From Bacteroidota bacterium (GTDB lineage: Bacteria; Bacteroidota; Bacteroidia; 2-12-FULL-35-15): DNA of 64,000 nucleotides. Below, piece by piece: positions 6,872-15,828 of the stretch. The DNA is taken from NCBI GenBank assembly GCA_947449315.1, contig CANFRC010000003.1:124001-188000 (forward strand), in the 5' to 3' direction. The stretch's first letter is position 1; each line of letters starts with the position of its first letter. The notes below the pieces were generated by a model. That model saw only the letters and a list, made by a program, of their open reading frames with translations. It did not search any database and was not told where the DNA came from. The position numbers and the translations under genes were made by a program.

Positions 6872-9682
6872 TTACAATTTGAATTTTATTCCGAAAGAAA
6901 AGTATCTGCCTTTCTTATAACTTAACATTTCCTTGTCGGTTCCATCATTTTTAAATTTCCCATCTCTATTTGTATCCTGAACAAGAACAATTGGTTGATT
7001 AAATATGTCTTGAATTGAAAAACTTAGCCAAAAATATTTGGTGATTTTTTGGGAAATATTCAGATCGAGTGTGTTACGAGAAATTTCCCCAATATTTGGA
7101 GTAGCAGTAGTTCCAAGGGAAGCAATCCTAGAACCAAACACATTATATAAAACACTCATTTGTGTAAAAGATGAATCATTCTGATAATAAATTCCTCCAT
7201 TAACAACATAAGGAGATTGGCCTTGTAAAGGACTATTCCTCTGAGCATCAACATTGTCAGGCATTGTCATTTCACTTTGAATAAAAGATGCATTTGCAAC
7301 AATATTAAAATCTGAAAAGGCATGTTTGAATTTAAACTTTTGGTCTATAAAACCTAAATTTTTTCTACCATCTAATTCTATTCCTCTGGAGTAAGCCGAT
7401 TCTGCATTAATAAAAGTATAAGCTCTGCTGTCGGAACCTCCTGAAAGGACTACTTGTTGGATAGGATTAATAAATTGTTTATAAAACAAACCTATTTGAA
7501 TAAAATCACTTCGTGTAGGGTAGTATTCATATCGTAAATCATAATTAAATACTTCTGCAACTTTTAAAATTGTTCCTTGTGGAAAAAGTACATTTGGAAA
7601 AAGGGAACCATAAGTACCTGCGCTTAAATCAAAATCATAAAAATAAAAAGGTGACCATTCGCGGAATTCAGGTCTATTTAAAGTTTTACCACATGCAAAT
7701 CGAACAATTGAAGTATCCGGCTTAATGTTATAGGAAATGTTTAAGCTAGGAAGAATAAATCTGGTTGTCACACTCGGGCTAATACTATCGGTACTAATAT
7801 GGCCTTGTAAAGACATCACATTGTACTCATATCTAGCGCCTCCGACAACATTAAAATGTTTACCTATAGGCATATTTAAGGTCAGATAACTTGCAATAAG
7901 TTTATTTTGGCCAGAATATTTATCAGAAGCAGAAGTGCTTTCGTCAATTCTAAATCCACCTGGAACACCAACATTCGCGTCAGCAAAAATTTGATCAATC
8001 GGAAGATGTTTTAAGTTAAAAGACAATAAATTATTGCCAATGGTATACCCCAAAACGCGAGCTGCAAAAGATCTATTCTTATATTCAATATAATTACCAA
8101 CATTGAAGTCGAAATTATAATTTTTTATTTTTATTTTTTGCTTGAAGTTATGGCTAAAACTATATACTTTTTCATTCATACCTGAAAAGAATCGACCACC
8201 AATATTGGGATCGACAGAACCGTTTGGAACCGATGCATAATACAAAGAATCGGGATCCATCTGTTGTTTCGTATATCTTATTTTCCTAAGATCAGGTGTA
8301 TCCTTTTTTGTCATCGAATACCCGCCCGTCCAAGTGTATTCTGTCCCCCCTTTTTTTGAAGAATGCTTACCAGTCAATTGTATCAAAGTGTTTCTCTTTT
8401 TTTCATATCCTTCCTGATAAGCACGTAAATTAGGGGCTGTTGTCAACAGACTATTTCTAACAACTACTTGCTGACTACCCATCTGATTAAACATGGAACG
8501 AAAATCGATCCGATGTCTTGCACTTACAAATGAAAGATTTTCCAAAAAGCCTGCCTTAACAGAGTTAATACTTTGCACATCCGAATAATTATAGACCTTT
8601 GTAATGCTATCCCAATCTTGACGTTGAATATTATAAGTTGTATTTACGTTGCTGTAATTAATATTACTTACACTTCCTAATTTAAATTTTTTAAACTTAA
8701 TCGGAACCCCATAGGTTATATTAAAACGTTCATCAGGATTACTTTTTGTCGTATTGACTGCCCAAGTATTTTTAAATGATTTGGTCTCTGAACTATTATC
8801 TACATCATTTTTAGAAATATAAGGATGCAATGCTGCGGTATTCAAATCGTAATAATTACTATACCCTAACACATTTTTTTTAATCCCGTCATTTGAATTA
8901 AAATCTTTGAACGTACTGCCATCGCGATAAGAGAGCTGATAATTGAATATTAATTCTTCTTTTTCAGGAACGGACTTTGTATAAATTTTAACCATACCAC
9001 CAGCAAAATCACCAGGCAATTCGGGAGAAGGTGTTTTATAAATCAAAACCCTATCTATTAATCCTGCTGGTAGTATATCGAAAGAAAAAGCCTTTTTATC
9101 TGTTTCTGAACTAGGAGCTCCAGCATCATTCATCCAAACACTGTTATAACGATCACTAAGTCCACGAACCATTATAAACCTGTTTTCAATTATTGTAACC
9201 CCAGGAATACGTTTAACTACTTCGGCTGCATCCCTGTCCTGACTTTTTGCAATCTGTGCAGCAGATGTTCCACTAACAATATTATTGCTCTTCTTCATTT
9301 CAAAAACTACGGCAGATTCGGTGTTTGTTACTTTTGCCTCTACAACCTCAACACCTGCTATTTCATTTAGATTTGGCTCAATTGAAACGTTAATAATTGT
9401 GGGTTTCCCTTCTTCCAATTTAACTTTTTTAACCATTAACGTTTTATAGGAAATGAATGAAAATATTAAATCATAATTACCTGCAGCAAGATTTTTTATC
9501 TCGTAATTACCATCAAAATCAGAAAAAGAGCCAGTTGTAGTTCCGTCAATTTTAACTATTGCACCGGGAAGAGCTTCACCAGTTTGTTTATCAATAATCT
9601 TCCCTTTTATGCTTGAATTTTGAGAAAACACTATCTTTGTAAATAGAACAACTACTAGTGTTGTAAATAATTTTAATTTCAT
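6872..9682 (-). CDS. TonB-dependent outer-membrane receptor with carboxypeptidase-regulatory-like N-domain
   Basis: A 936-aa receptor. Signal peptide 1-20 is followed by Gln21. A CarboxypepD_reg-like domain (about 24-108) has Gly-Lys-Ile-Ile-Asp and Leu-Pro-Gly-Ala. The plug (about 125-245) contains Arg-Ile-Pro-Gly-Val-Thr-Ile-Ile, Val-Arg-Gly-Leu-Ser-Asp-Arg-Tyr-Asn and Pro-Gly-Asp-Phe-Ala-Gly-Gly. A 22-strand-type barrel of about 690 aa follows. It is not a SusC, since no SusD lies beside it. The downstream neighbour on the same strand is the type A cargo gene, 140 bp away; divergently upstream lies the PhoB-like regulator. The role is active uptake of an unknown substrate across the outer membrane. 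PhoB-like boxes in its promoter suggest phosphate-related control, by inference. Confidence 0.9.
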   Translation of the reverse strand: MKLKLFTTLVVVLFTKIVFSQNSSIKGKIIDKQTGEALPGAIVKIDGTTTGSFSDFDGNYEIKNLAAGNYDLIFSFISYKTLMVKKVKLEEGKPTIINVSIEPNLNEIAGVEVVEAKVTNTESAVVFEMKKSNNIVSGTSAAQIAKSQDRDAAEVVKRIPGVTIIENRFIMVRGLSDRYNSVWMNDAGAPSSETDKKAFSFDILPAGLIDRVLIYKTPSPELPGDFAGGMVKIYTKSVPEKEELIFNYQLSYRDGSTFKDFNSNDGIKKNVLGYSNYYDLNTAALHPYISKNDVDNSSETKSFKNTWAVNTTKSNPDERFNITYGVPIKFKKFKLGSVSNINYSNVNTTYNIQRQDWDSITKVYNYSDVQSINSVKAGFLENLSFVSARHRIDFRSMFNQMGSQQVVVRNSLLTTAPNLRAYQEGYEKKRNTLIQLTGKHSSKKGGTEYTWTGGYSMTKKDTPDLRKIRYTKQQMDPDSLYYASVPNGSVDPNIGGRFFSGMNEKVYSFSHNFKQKIKIKNYNFDFNVGNYIEYKNRSFAARVLGYTIGNNLLSFNLKHLPIDQIFADANVGVPGGFRIDESTSASDKYSGQNKLIASYLTLNMPIGKHFNVVGGARYEYNVMSLQGHISTDSISPSVTTRFILPSLNISYNIKPDTSIVRFACGKTLNRPEFREWSPFYFYDFDLSAGTYGSLFPNVLFPQGTILKVAEVFNYDLRYEYYPTRSDFIQIGLFYKQFINPIQQVVLSGGSDSRAYTFINAESAYSRGIELDGRKNLGFIDQKFKFKHAFSDFNIVANASFIQSEMTMPDNVDAQRNSPLQGQSPYVVNGGIYYQNDSSFTQMSVLYNVFGSRIASLGTTATPNIGEISRNTLDLNISQKITKYFWLSFSIQDIFNQPIVLVQDTNRDGKFKNDGTDKEMLSYKKGRYFSFGIKFKL

Positions 9683-9725
9683 TTTTTTCTTGATTTATTT
9701 TGGAAACAAAGTAATTGCGATAAAG

Positions 9726-9762
9726 TCAATATAGGGTTAAACAAAAATTAAAATAGTGTTAA
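9726..9762 (-). promoter_or_regulatory. Putative PhoB-type operator of the TonB receptor gene
   Basis: TTAA lies at 9737, 9748 and 9759, with TCAA in phase at 9726: four elements on an exact 11-bp period. OmpR/PhoB regulators bind 11-bp direct repeats. Toward the gene, a near-consensus -7 element (9707-9714, TTACTTTG on the minus strand, one mismatch) lies about 12 bp beyond the box, matching activation from a site that replaces the -33 element. Confidence 0.5.
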
Positions 9763-9786
9763 TTAAAGCGCCTAAATACAAACATT

Positions 9787-9819
9787 TGTTAATGTTAAAT
9801 TAATCTGAATTTAACTTTG
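9787..9819 (+). promoter_or_regulatory. Putative PhoB-type operator and -7 element of the response-regulator gene
   Basis: TTAA lies at 9789, 9800 and 9811, again exactly 11 bp apart; the third merges with a perfect -7 element TAACTTTG (9812-9819). This predicts autoregulation and a leader of about 40 nt before the ATG at 9867. TTAA is common in AT-rich DNA, so the phasing, not the word, is the evidence. Confidence 0.5.
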
Positions 9820-9866
9820 AAATGAAGGTTAATAACGTACTTTACTGAGAATTAAAAAATGAAAAA

Positions 9867-10553
9867 ATGAATAACAACGAGTATAAGATTTTATTGGTAG
9901 ATGATGAGGAGGATATTTTAGAATTTCTCAGCTACAATCTTAAGAAAGAAGGTTACAATGTATTCACTGCTAATAATGGGAAAGAAGCAGTAATAGTTGC
10001 TAAAAAAGAAAACCCTCATCTTATAATATTAGACGTAATGATGCCAGATATGGATGGCATTGAAACCTGCCGTGAAATCAGAGAAATACCGGGCTTAAAG
10101 GATGTGATGATTGCTTTTTTAACAGCACGCAGTGAAGATTACTCACAAATTGCCGGATTTGATGTTGGCGCAGATGATTATATCAACAAGCCCATAAAAC
10201 CAAGAGTTTTAATCAGTCGAATCAAAGCACTTCTAAGAAGAGGGGCGACCTCCGATGCCAGTAAGACAGACAAAGTTGACATGGGTGGAATAAAGATTGA
10301 CCGCGAGCGTTATGTTGTTGTGAAAGATGGAAAAGAAATTAGCCTTCCAAAAAAAGAGTTTGAACTACTTGCATTGCTTGCCTCTAAACCAGGAAAGGTT
10401 TTTACACGCGATGTTATTTTAGATAGTGTATGGGGTGGCGATGTTGTTGTTGGAGATAGAACAATTGATGTACATGTTCGAAAATTAAGAGAAAAACTAG
10501 GCGAAGACTTTATTAAAACAGTTAAAGGAATTGGTTATAAGTTTGAATTTTAA
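9867..10553 (+). CDS. PhoB/OmpR-family response regulator
   Basis: A 228-aa regulator. The receiver (about 5-125) has Asp12-Asp13, phospho-acceptor Asp56, Thr86 and Lys108. A winged-helix DNA-binding domain (about 133-226) has Lys-Glu-Phe-Glu-Leu-Leu, Thr-Ile-Asp-Val-His-Val-Arg-Lys-Leu-Arg and Gly-Ile-Gly-Tyr-Lys-Phe. The cognate kinase gene follows 86 bp downstream. Family knowledge: phosphorylated dimers bind 11-bp direct repeats, which are present on both sides of the divergent intergenic region. It resembles PhoB of Bacteroidota, but no pst or phoU gene is visible here to confirm a phosphate role. Confidence 0.92.
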   Translation: MNNNEYKILLVDDEEDILEFLSYNLKKEGYNVFTANNGKEAVIVAKKENPHLIILDVMMPDMDGIETCREIREIPGLKDVMIAFLTARSEDYSQIAGFDVGADDYINKPIKPRVLISRIKALLRRGATSDASKTDKVDMGGIKIDRERYVVVKDGKEISLPKKEFELLALLASKPGKVFTRDVILDSVWGGDVVVGDRTIDVHVRKLREKLGEDFIKTVKGIGYKFEF

Positions 10554-10639
10554 AAGAACTTACAGTTCACTGAAAACATGATTTAACAGATTTTTAATTA
10601 GATTTGTCATAGAACTAAACTAAGGTCCATCAAATTTTA

Positions 10640-11677
10640 ATGAAATCTATTTCGCCAAAACTATTATTAATACTTATTGCTGTAGTGCTTGCTGCATTAA
10701 TTGTAGCAGGCATTTTTGTTTATTTACCACAAGAGTTTTTCAATTGGAGAGCTGCTATTTTTATTTTTTTACTATCCATTATTCCATCCTCTGTAGTTAT
10801 TGTTTGTATCCATTTTTCTGTTCTTAAAAAAATGGAGCGCCTACTTGATACAGTAAAAAATTATCGTGCAAACGGTGACAACCCATCACAACTTACAACG
10901 AACTCTGCTAACAATATTGATAACCTGAAACTAGAAATTGTTGCTTGGGCTGATGATCGAAAAAACGAGATTGAACGATTAAAGAAGTTGGAAGTATATC
11001 GTAAAGAATTTTTAGGAAATGTTTCTCATGAATTAAAAACACCTATTTTCAATATCCAAGGATATGTTTTGACACTATTAGATGGAGGTCTTGAAGATCC
11101 TTCTATCAATAGAAATTATTTAGAGCGTGCAGAAAAAAGTGTTGACAGAATGATTACCATCATTGATGATCTGGAAGCGATCTCACAATTAGAGACTGGG
11201 GAATTACAAATAGAGCCTGAACGATTTGACATTTTAGCCTTGGCGAAAGATGTGGCAGAAGCACAAGAGATGAAAGCTACTGCAAAAGGGATTATCTTAA
11301 CATTACCGGAAGACAACAAACCAGTTTATATATTTGCCGACCGTTTCCGCGTTCGACAGGTTCTTGTAAACCTAATCGTAAATTCGGTCAAATATGGCAA
11401 AGAATACGGCGAAACAAAGATCCGATTTTATGACATTGGTGAAAATATTATGGTAGAAATTGCTGATAACGGAATTGGTATTGCGAAAGAACATCTGCCT
11501 CGTTTATTCGAACGTTTTTACCGCGTTGACAAAAGTAGGTCACGTGAACAAGGAGGGACGGGCTTAGGATTAGCTATCGTGAAACATATCATTGAAGCTC
11601 ACAATCAAACGATCAATGTAATGAGCACGGAAAGTGCAGGAACTGTTTTTTCGTTTACTTTGAAGAAATCTACTTAA
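10640..11677 (+). CDS. PhoR-like membrane sensor histidine kinase
   Basis: A 345-aa kinase. Two membrane helices (about 8-29 and 38-62) bracket only a short periplasmic turn, so it has no sizeable extracellular sensor. A linker helix leads to HisKA with Ser129-His130-Glu-Leu-Lys-Thr-Pro, His130 being the phosphorylation site. The ATPase part has an N-box (Asn-Leu-Ile-Val-Asn-Ser), Asp-Asn-Gly-Ile-Gly-Ile and Gly-Gly-Thr-Gly-Leu-Gly-Leu-Ala. The small sensor region fits PhoR-type kinases, which often sense through partner membrane proteins. It is transcribed with the preceding regulator and is the likely phosphodonor for the receiver-only protein at 3225-3608. Confidence 0.9.
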   Translation: MKSISPKLLLILIAVVLAALIVAGIFVYLPQEFFNWRAAIFIFLLSIIPSSVVIVCIHFSVLKKMERLLDTVKNYRANGDNPSQLTTNSANNIDNLKLEIVAWADDRKNEIERLKKLEVYRKEFLGNVSHELKTPIFNIQGYVLTLLDGGLEDPSINRNYLERAEKSVDRMITIIDDLEAISQLETGELQIEPERFDILALAKDVAEAQEMKATAKGIILTLPEDNKPVYIFADRFRVRQVLVNLIVNSVKYGKEYGETKIRFYDIGENIMVEIADNGIGIAKEHLPRLFERFYRVDKSRSREQGGTGLGLAIVKHIIEAHNQTINVMSTESAGTVFSFTLKKST

Positions 11678-11693
11678 TTCATCAGGGCTACCT

Positions 11694-12047
11694 CTACTCT
11701 TTGCTATTTGTCACCTGCGCCTGCATTCTACTTAACTCATTCAAAACTTTCAAATACATTTCACTTAGCAACATAGGATTGTGTGAATAAAACGAAAAAC
11801 TTTCATCATACTGTTGCTTAGTGATATGATGACGTTTCAAAATATCTGTTGTTGGATTCACATTATCTTTACTAACCTTATCTTTGCTTAAAATACTAAT
11901 GTTCAGACTTGCTTCTAGCAAATGGATATCAACCATCACTTCTGCCATTTTATCTTCCGACAAAACTGAATCAGGAATACTAAGCGTCTTATCCTGAGAA
12001 CAAGAAAACAGTAAAACAGAAAAAAACAAAACAAGAAAATAGCGCAT
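11694..12047 (-). CDS. DUF4296 lipoprotein
   Basis: A 117-aa lipoprotein. Signal peptide ends Leu-Leu-Phe-Ser-Cys, giving lipidation at Cys16. The mature part has the DUF4296 pattern: Met-Ala-Glu-Val-Met-Val-Asp-Ile-His-Leu-Leu-Glu-Ala near the start, a His-His-Ile-Thr segment, then Tyr-Ser-His-Asn-Pro. Function is unknown. It converges with the kinase gene, leaving 16 bp between them, and has its own promoter. Confidence 0.85.
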   Translation of the reverse strand: MRYFLVLFFSVLLFSCSQDKTLSIPDSVLSEDKMAEVMVDIHLLEASLNISILSKDKVSKDNVNPTTDILKRHHITKQQYDESFSFYSHNPMLLSEMYLKVLNELSRMQAQVTNSKE

Positions 12048-12086
12048 TTCAGTTCAGAGATTAGTAAAATCGATATTCAACAAATA

Positions 12087-12094
12087 CAAAGTTA
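12087..12094 (-). promoter_or_regulatory. -7 element for the DUF4296 gene
   Basis: CAAAGTTA reads TAACTTTG on the minus strand, a full TAnnTTTG match 40 bp before the start codon. Confidence 0.5.
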
Positions 12095-12213
12095 ATACAA
12101 AAACAAATTACTTTACATCAAGGAATGATATTGTATCTTGCTGTCGGGGCTGCTTCAATTTTGTTCGCAAATTGACTATATTTACCACACTAAAATTCAT
12201 TCATGCAATTTTC

Positions 12214-13011
12214 ATGAGCTCAAACAAAAATAAAGTCGTATGGATCACTGGAGCATCCTCTGGAATAGGTGAAGCACTTGCTCATGCGTTTGCAAACGAA
12301 GGGGCTATACTTGTTCTATCAGCGCGCAGAAAAGAAGAATTACTTCGGGTCAGAAACGCATTAAAGATAAAGGATGCTGATGTATTCATTCTTCCATTGG
12401 ACCTTTCGGATACTTCAAAAGCAGCCGAATTAACGCAACAAGTGATCTCTCAATTTGGCCGAATTGATATTCTGATAAACAATGGAGGTATAAGTCAACG
12501 TTCCCTTACGAAGGAAACGCCCCTCGAGATTGACAGAAAATTAATGGAAGTAAATTATTTCGGGACCATTGCTCTCACCAAAAGTGTATTGCCATTTATG
12601 CTAAAACAGCGGCATGGACATATCATTGCAATGAGCAGTATTGCAGGTAAATTCGGATTCTTTTTCCGTTCTGCATATTCCGCTTCCAAACATGCATTGC
12701 ATGGCTTTTTTGAATCTTTACGAATGGAGATCCAGCATGATAATGTGAACGTTCTGATTGTTTGTCCGGGCAAAGTACAAACAAATATTTCAGTCAATGC
12801 CATTACAAGCGATGGTGGGAAACATAACAAAATGGATGAAAGCCAAAAAAATGGCGTCAGCGCTGAATTTTGTGCAAAACAAATTTTAAAAGGAATAAAA
12901 AACAACAAGGAAGAACTATTTATAGGTGGCAAAGAATTACGAGCACTTTGGGTAAAACGAATATTCCCAAAACTATTTTCTAAATTGATCCGAAAGCAAA
13001 AACCGGAATAA
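12214..13011 (+). CDS. SDR-family NAD(P)-dependent oxidoreductase
   Basis: Classical short-chain dehydrogenase, 265 aa from the ATG at 12214. The frame is open from an ATG at 12172, but the later start puts Thr-Gly-Ala-Ser-Ser-Gly-Ile-Gly at the usual distance, and a TATATTTA promoter-like element (12177-12184) would overlap the longer version. Motifs: Asn-Asn-Gly-Gly (usual Asn-Asn-Ala-Gly variant), catalytic Ser-Ser-Ile-Ala and Tyr-Ser-Ala-Ser-Lys. A basic C-terminal tail could touch the membrane. Substrate is unknown. It leads a rightward set with VOC, radical SAM and ferritin-like genes. Confidence 0.9.
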   Translation: MSSNKNKVVWITGASSGIGEALAHAFANEGAILVLSARRKEELLRVRNALKIKDADVFILPLDLSDTSKAAELTQQVISQFGRIDILINNGGISQRSLTKETPLEIDRKLMEVNYFGTIALTKSVLPFMLKQRHGHIIAMSSIAGKFGFFFRSAYSASKHALHGFFESLRMEIQHDNVNVLIVCPGKVQTNISVNAITSDGGKHNKMDESQKNGVSAEFCAKQILKGIKNNKEELFIGGKELRALWVKRIFPKLFSKLIRKQKPE

Positions 13012-13072
13012 ATTATTGCCACATCAGTTATACTAAACTATTATTTTAAAACACATAACTACAAATTTATTT

Positions 13073-14134
13073 ATGAGTCAGCCAACAATCGCGGGGATCC
13101 AGCAAGTAGGAATAGGAATCCCAAATGTACATGCAGCTTTCAAATGGTATCGTCAGAACTTTGGAATGGATATTCCAATTTTTGAAGAAGCTGCAGAAGC
13201 AAATCTGATGTTGCCTTATACAGGAGGCAAACCACATCAGCGACATGCTATCTTAGCTATCAACATGAAAGGTGGCGGAGGTTTTGAGATCTGGCAATAT
13301 ACTAGCCGCGTTCCCGAACCTTGTTCTTTTGAAATACAAGTCGGAGATCTTGGTTTTTATTGTGCGCGAATGAAAACGAGCGACGTAAAGGGCTCTTATG
13401 AGTTTTTGAAATCTAAAAATGCTACTATCGTAAGCGAATTAACTAAAGATGCAGGAGGAAATGATACATTTTATTTACGCGACCCCTGGAAAAATTTATT
13501 TCAAATCGTAAAAAGTGATTCCTGGTTTGGCTCAGGAGCGCAGCTGACAGGTGGGCCAGCAGGAATGATGATTGGAGTGAGCGATATTGAAAGATCTATA
13601 AAGTTTTATTCTGATATTTTAGGGTATGACACGGTTGCATACGACAAAGAAGGTGTTTTTGAAGATCTGAAAAATTTACCAAGCGGAACAACAAAAGTAC
13701 GTAGGGTTTTATTAAAACACAGCAAGCCAAGAGTGGGTGCATTTTCTAATTTACTAGGAACAAGTGAAATTGAATTGATCAAAACACTGGAACGCACTCC
13801 ACGTAAAATATTTGAAAATCGATTCTGGGGAGATCAAGGTTTCATTCATTTATGCTTTGACATAACCAATCAAAAAGCGATGAAAGAATTGTGCGCAGAA
13901 AAAGGCCATCCGTATACCGTGGATAGTGGAGAAAAATTTGATATGGGAGAAGCCGCTGGCCACTTCAGTTATATTGAGGATCCGGATGGAGCTTTGATAG
14001 AATTTGTTGAAACAAAAAAAATACCTATCATGAAAAAAATAGGTTGGTACCTCGATCTCAGAAAACGAGATGCTTCAAAACCATTGCCTAATTGGATGTT
14101 AAAAGCTTTAAAATTCAACAGGGTTAAAGATTAA
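13073..14134 (+). CDS. Two-domain VOC (glyoxalase/dioxygenase-fold) protein
   Basis: A 353-aa protein with two vicinal-oxygen-chelate domains, about 5-145 (Val-Gly-Ile-Gly-Ile-Pro-Asn-Val, Trp-Tyr-Arg-Gln-Asn-Phe-Gly) and about 160-310 (Val-Ser-Asp-Ile-Glu-Arg-Ser-Ile-Lys-Phe-Tyr; Phe-Ile-His-Leu-Cys-Phe-Asp; Asp-Pro-Asp-Gly-Ala-Leu-Ile-Glu-Phe). The His and Glu of the second domain fit metal ligands. A C-terminal extension of about 40 aa is basic. Lyase, dioxygenase and isomerase activities all occur in this fold, so the reaction is open. It lies 21 bp before the radical SAM gene, so co-transcription is likely. Confidence 0.85.
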   Translation: MSQPTIAGIQQVGIGIPNVHAAFKWYRQNFGMDIPIFEEAAEANLMLPYTGGKPHQRHAILAINMKGGGGFEIWQYTSRVPEPCSFEIQVGDLGFYCARMKTSDVKGSYEFLKSKNATIVSELTKDAGGNDTFYLRDPWKNLFQIVKSDSWFGSGAQLTGGPAGMMIGVSDIERSIKFYSDILGYDTVAYDKEGVFEDLKNLPSGTTKVRRVLLKHSKPRVGAFSNLLGTSEIELIKTLERTPRKIFENRFWGDQGFIHLCFDITNQKAMKELCAEKGHPYTVDSGEKFDMGEAAGHFSYIEDPDGALIEFVETKKIPIMKKIGWYLDLRKRDASKPLPNWMLKALKFNRVKD

Positions 14135-14155
14135 AAAAAACTTTTACAACCTATA

Positions 14156-15808
14156 ATGCAAGTACTACTAACCACTTTAAATGCCAAATACATTCACATG
14201 AACCTTGCAATTCGTTTGTTATACGAATTGAACAAAGAACATAAAGGGTTAGAGTGGAAAGAGTTTACAATCAAAGAAGACAAAGATGAAATTGCTGAAT
14301 ATTGCAGCAAGTTCGAAATTGTTGCTTTCAGCTGTTATATATGGAATATAACACCAACACTTGAAGTTGCAAATAAGATCAAAGCGCTTAATCCTGAATG
14401 TAAAATTCTGCTCGGTGGACCTGAAGTTAGTTATGATTACAAGGAGACAATTGCTCTTCAACAGGTCGATTACATTATTGTTGGAGAAGGTGAAACGCCT
14501 TTCACTGAATTTCTAAATTCATTTCCTTCTCTTGAAAACGTCGCTGGTTTAGTTTGGAAAAAAGAGGGTGTTGTGACAGAAAACAAAGCTGCTCCGATGT
14601 TTGAACTGAAAAACTTTTCAAACATCAACCCATATATCAACGACAAATCGGAAGAGTTATACAACAAAGTTTGTTACATTGAAACCTCCAGAGGCTGTCC
14701 CTACAAATGTGAATTTTGCTTAGCCAGTCTCGATAACAAGGTTCGTTATTTACCAGATGAAAATATAAAATCCAATTTATTACATCTCATGAACTATGGA
14801 AGAACGATCAAATTTCTTGACCGAACTTTCAATATCAAGAAGGACTTCACAATTGATATTTTCAAATTTATTCTGAAACATCATCAACCAGGAAATGTTT
14901 TTCAATTTGAAATCACAGCAGACATTGTTCATCCCGAAATAATAAAATTCATTAATGAAAATGTACCGAAAGGGTTGTTCCGTTTTGAAATAGGGATTCA
15001 AACTGTGAATCAAAAAGCAAATTTAGAAGTCAGTAGGAAACAAAACTTTGAAAAGACAAAAGGTATTATCCAACAGTTATCAGATAAAATCGAAATGCAC
15101 CTCGATTTGATTGTTGGTTTGCCCCTCGATCAATGGGAAGACATTAAATTCAGTTTCGAAGAAGTATTTAAATTATTTGCACCTGAATTACAACTAGGAT
15201 TTTTAAAATTTTTAAAAGGCACACCCGTCCGTGAAAAATACGAGCAGCATGGTTTTAAATTCGACCCTAATCCTCCCTATCAAATTATAGAAAGCAATTA
15301 TTTATCTGCTGAGCAATTACATAAAATCACTTTGGTGGAACATTCATTAGAAGTGTATTGGAACAAAAAAAGAGCACCCAACACACTAAAATACATTACT
15401 ACCAATTATTCTATTTTTGATTTCTTATTGGGACTGGGATTGCATTTCGAATCCAAAAGAGACCTCCACAAGTTTTCTTTAAATGATATTTTTGAAATTA
15501 TTACGGAATATGCTTCTACGAGCTACAAAGAAGATATTATTATACAACAACTCATTGCGATAGATTATTATTTACACCACAAAGTAAAACCACAAACTTT
15601 ATTTATTGAAGAAGTAGAAAGACAAATAAAGAATAAAATTATTGAAGAGAAGCGATTGAATCATCACAAGTACCGATATATAATTCTTCCTCTGCCGTTC
15701 AATTTTAATGCATTTGAAAAAGAAAACACGATTGAAAAAATAGATTCGAACATTATAATTCAATATGATGGGGTAAATAAAGCAGAAGTAATTCATGATC
15801 TGATTTAA
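14156..15808 (+). CDS. B12-binding radical SAM protein (DUF4080 type)
   Basis: A 550-aa protein. The N-terminal cobalamin-binding-like Rossmann domain (about 1-150) has Leu-Leu-Gly-Gly-Pro-Glu-Val and Val-Gly-Glu-Gly-Glu. The radical SAM core holds Cys181-x3-Cys185-x2-Cys188 for the 4Fe-4S cluster. A C-terminal DUF4080-like region follows. Family knowledge: such enzymes use SAM radical chemistry, often methylation or rearrangement; the substrate of this subgroup is not established. It sits 20 bp before the diiron ferritin-like gene, suggesting a joint pathway. Confidence 0.88.
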   Translation: MQVLLTTLNAKYIHMNLAIRLLYELNKEHKGLEWKEFTIKEDKDEIAEYCSKFEIVAFSCYIWNITPTLEVANKIKALNPECKILLGGPEVSYDYKETIALQQVDYIIVGEGETPFTEFLNSFPSLENVAGLVWKKEGVVTENKAAPMFELKNFSNINPYINDKSEELYNKVCYIETSRGCPYKCEFCLASLDNKVRYLPDENIKSNLLHLMNYGRTIKFLDRTFNIKKDFTIDIFKFILKHHQPGNVFQFEITADIVHPEIIKFINENVPKGLFRFEIGIQTVNQKANLEVSRKQNFEKTKGIIQQLSDKIEMHLDLIVGLPLDQWEDIKFSFEEVFKLFAPELQLGFLKFLKGTPVREKYEQHGFKFDPNPPYQIIESNYLSAEQLHKITLVEHSLEVYWNKKRAPNTLKYITTNYSIFDFLLGLGLHFESKRDLHKFSLNDIFEIITEYASTSYKEDIIIQQLIAIDYYLHHKVKPQTLFIEEVERQIKNKIIEEKRLNHHKYRYIILPLPFNFNAFEKENTIEKIDSNIIIQYDGVNKAEVIHDLI

Positions 15809-15828
15809 ATTTTATTTTAAAAAAAAAT

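Noticed and set aside
12555-13022. 155-aa frame opposite the SDR gene
   Set aside because: Antisense shadow of a gene with complete catalytic motifs; no promoter or domain.
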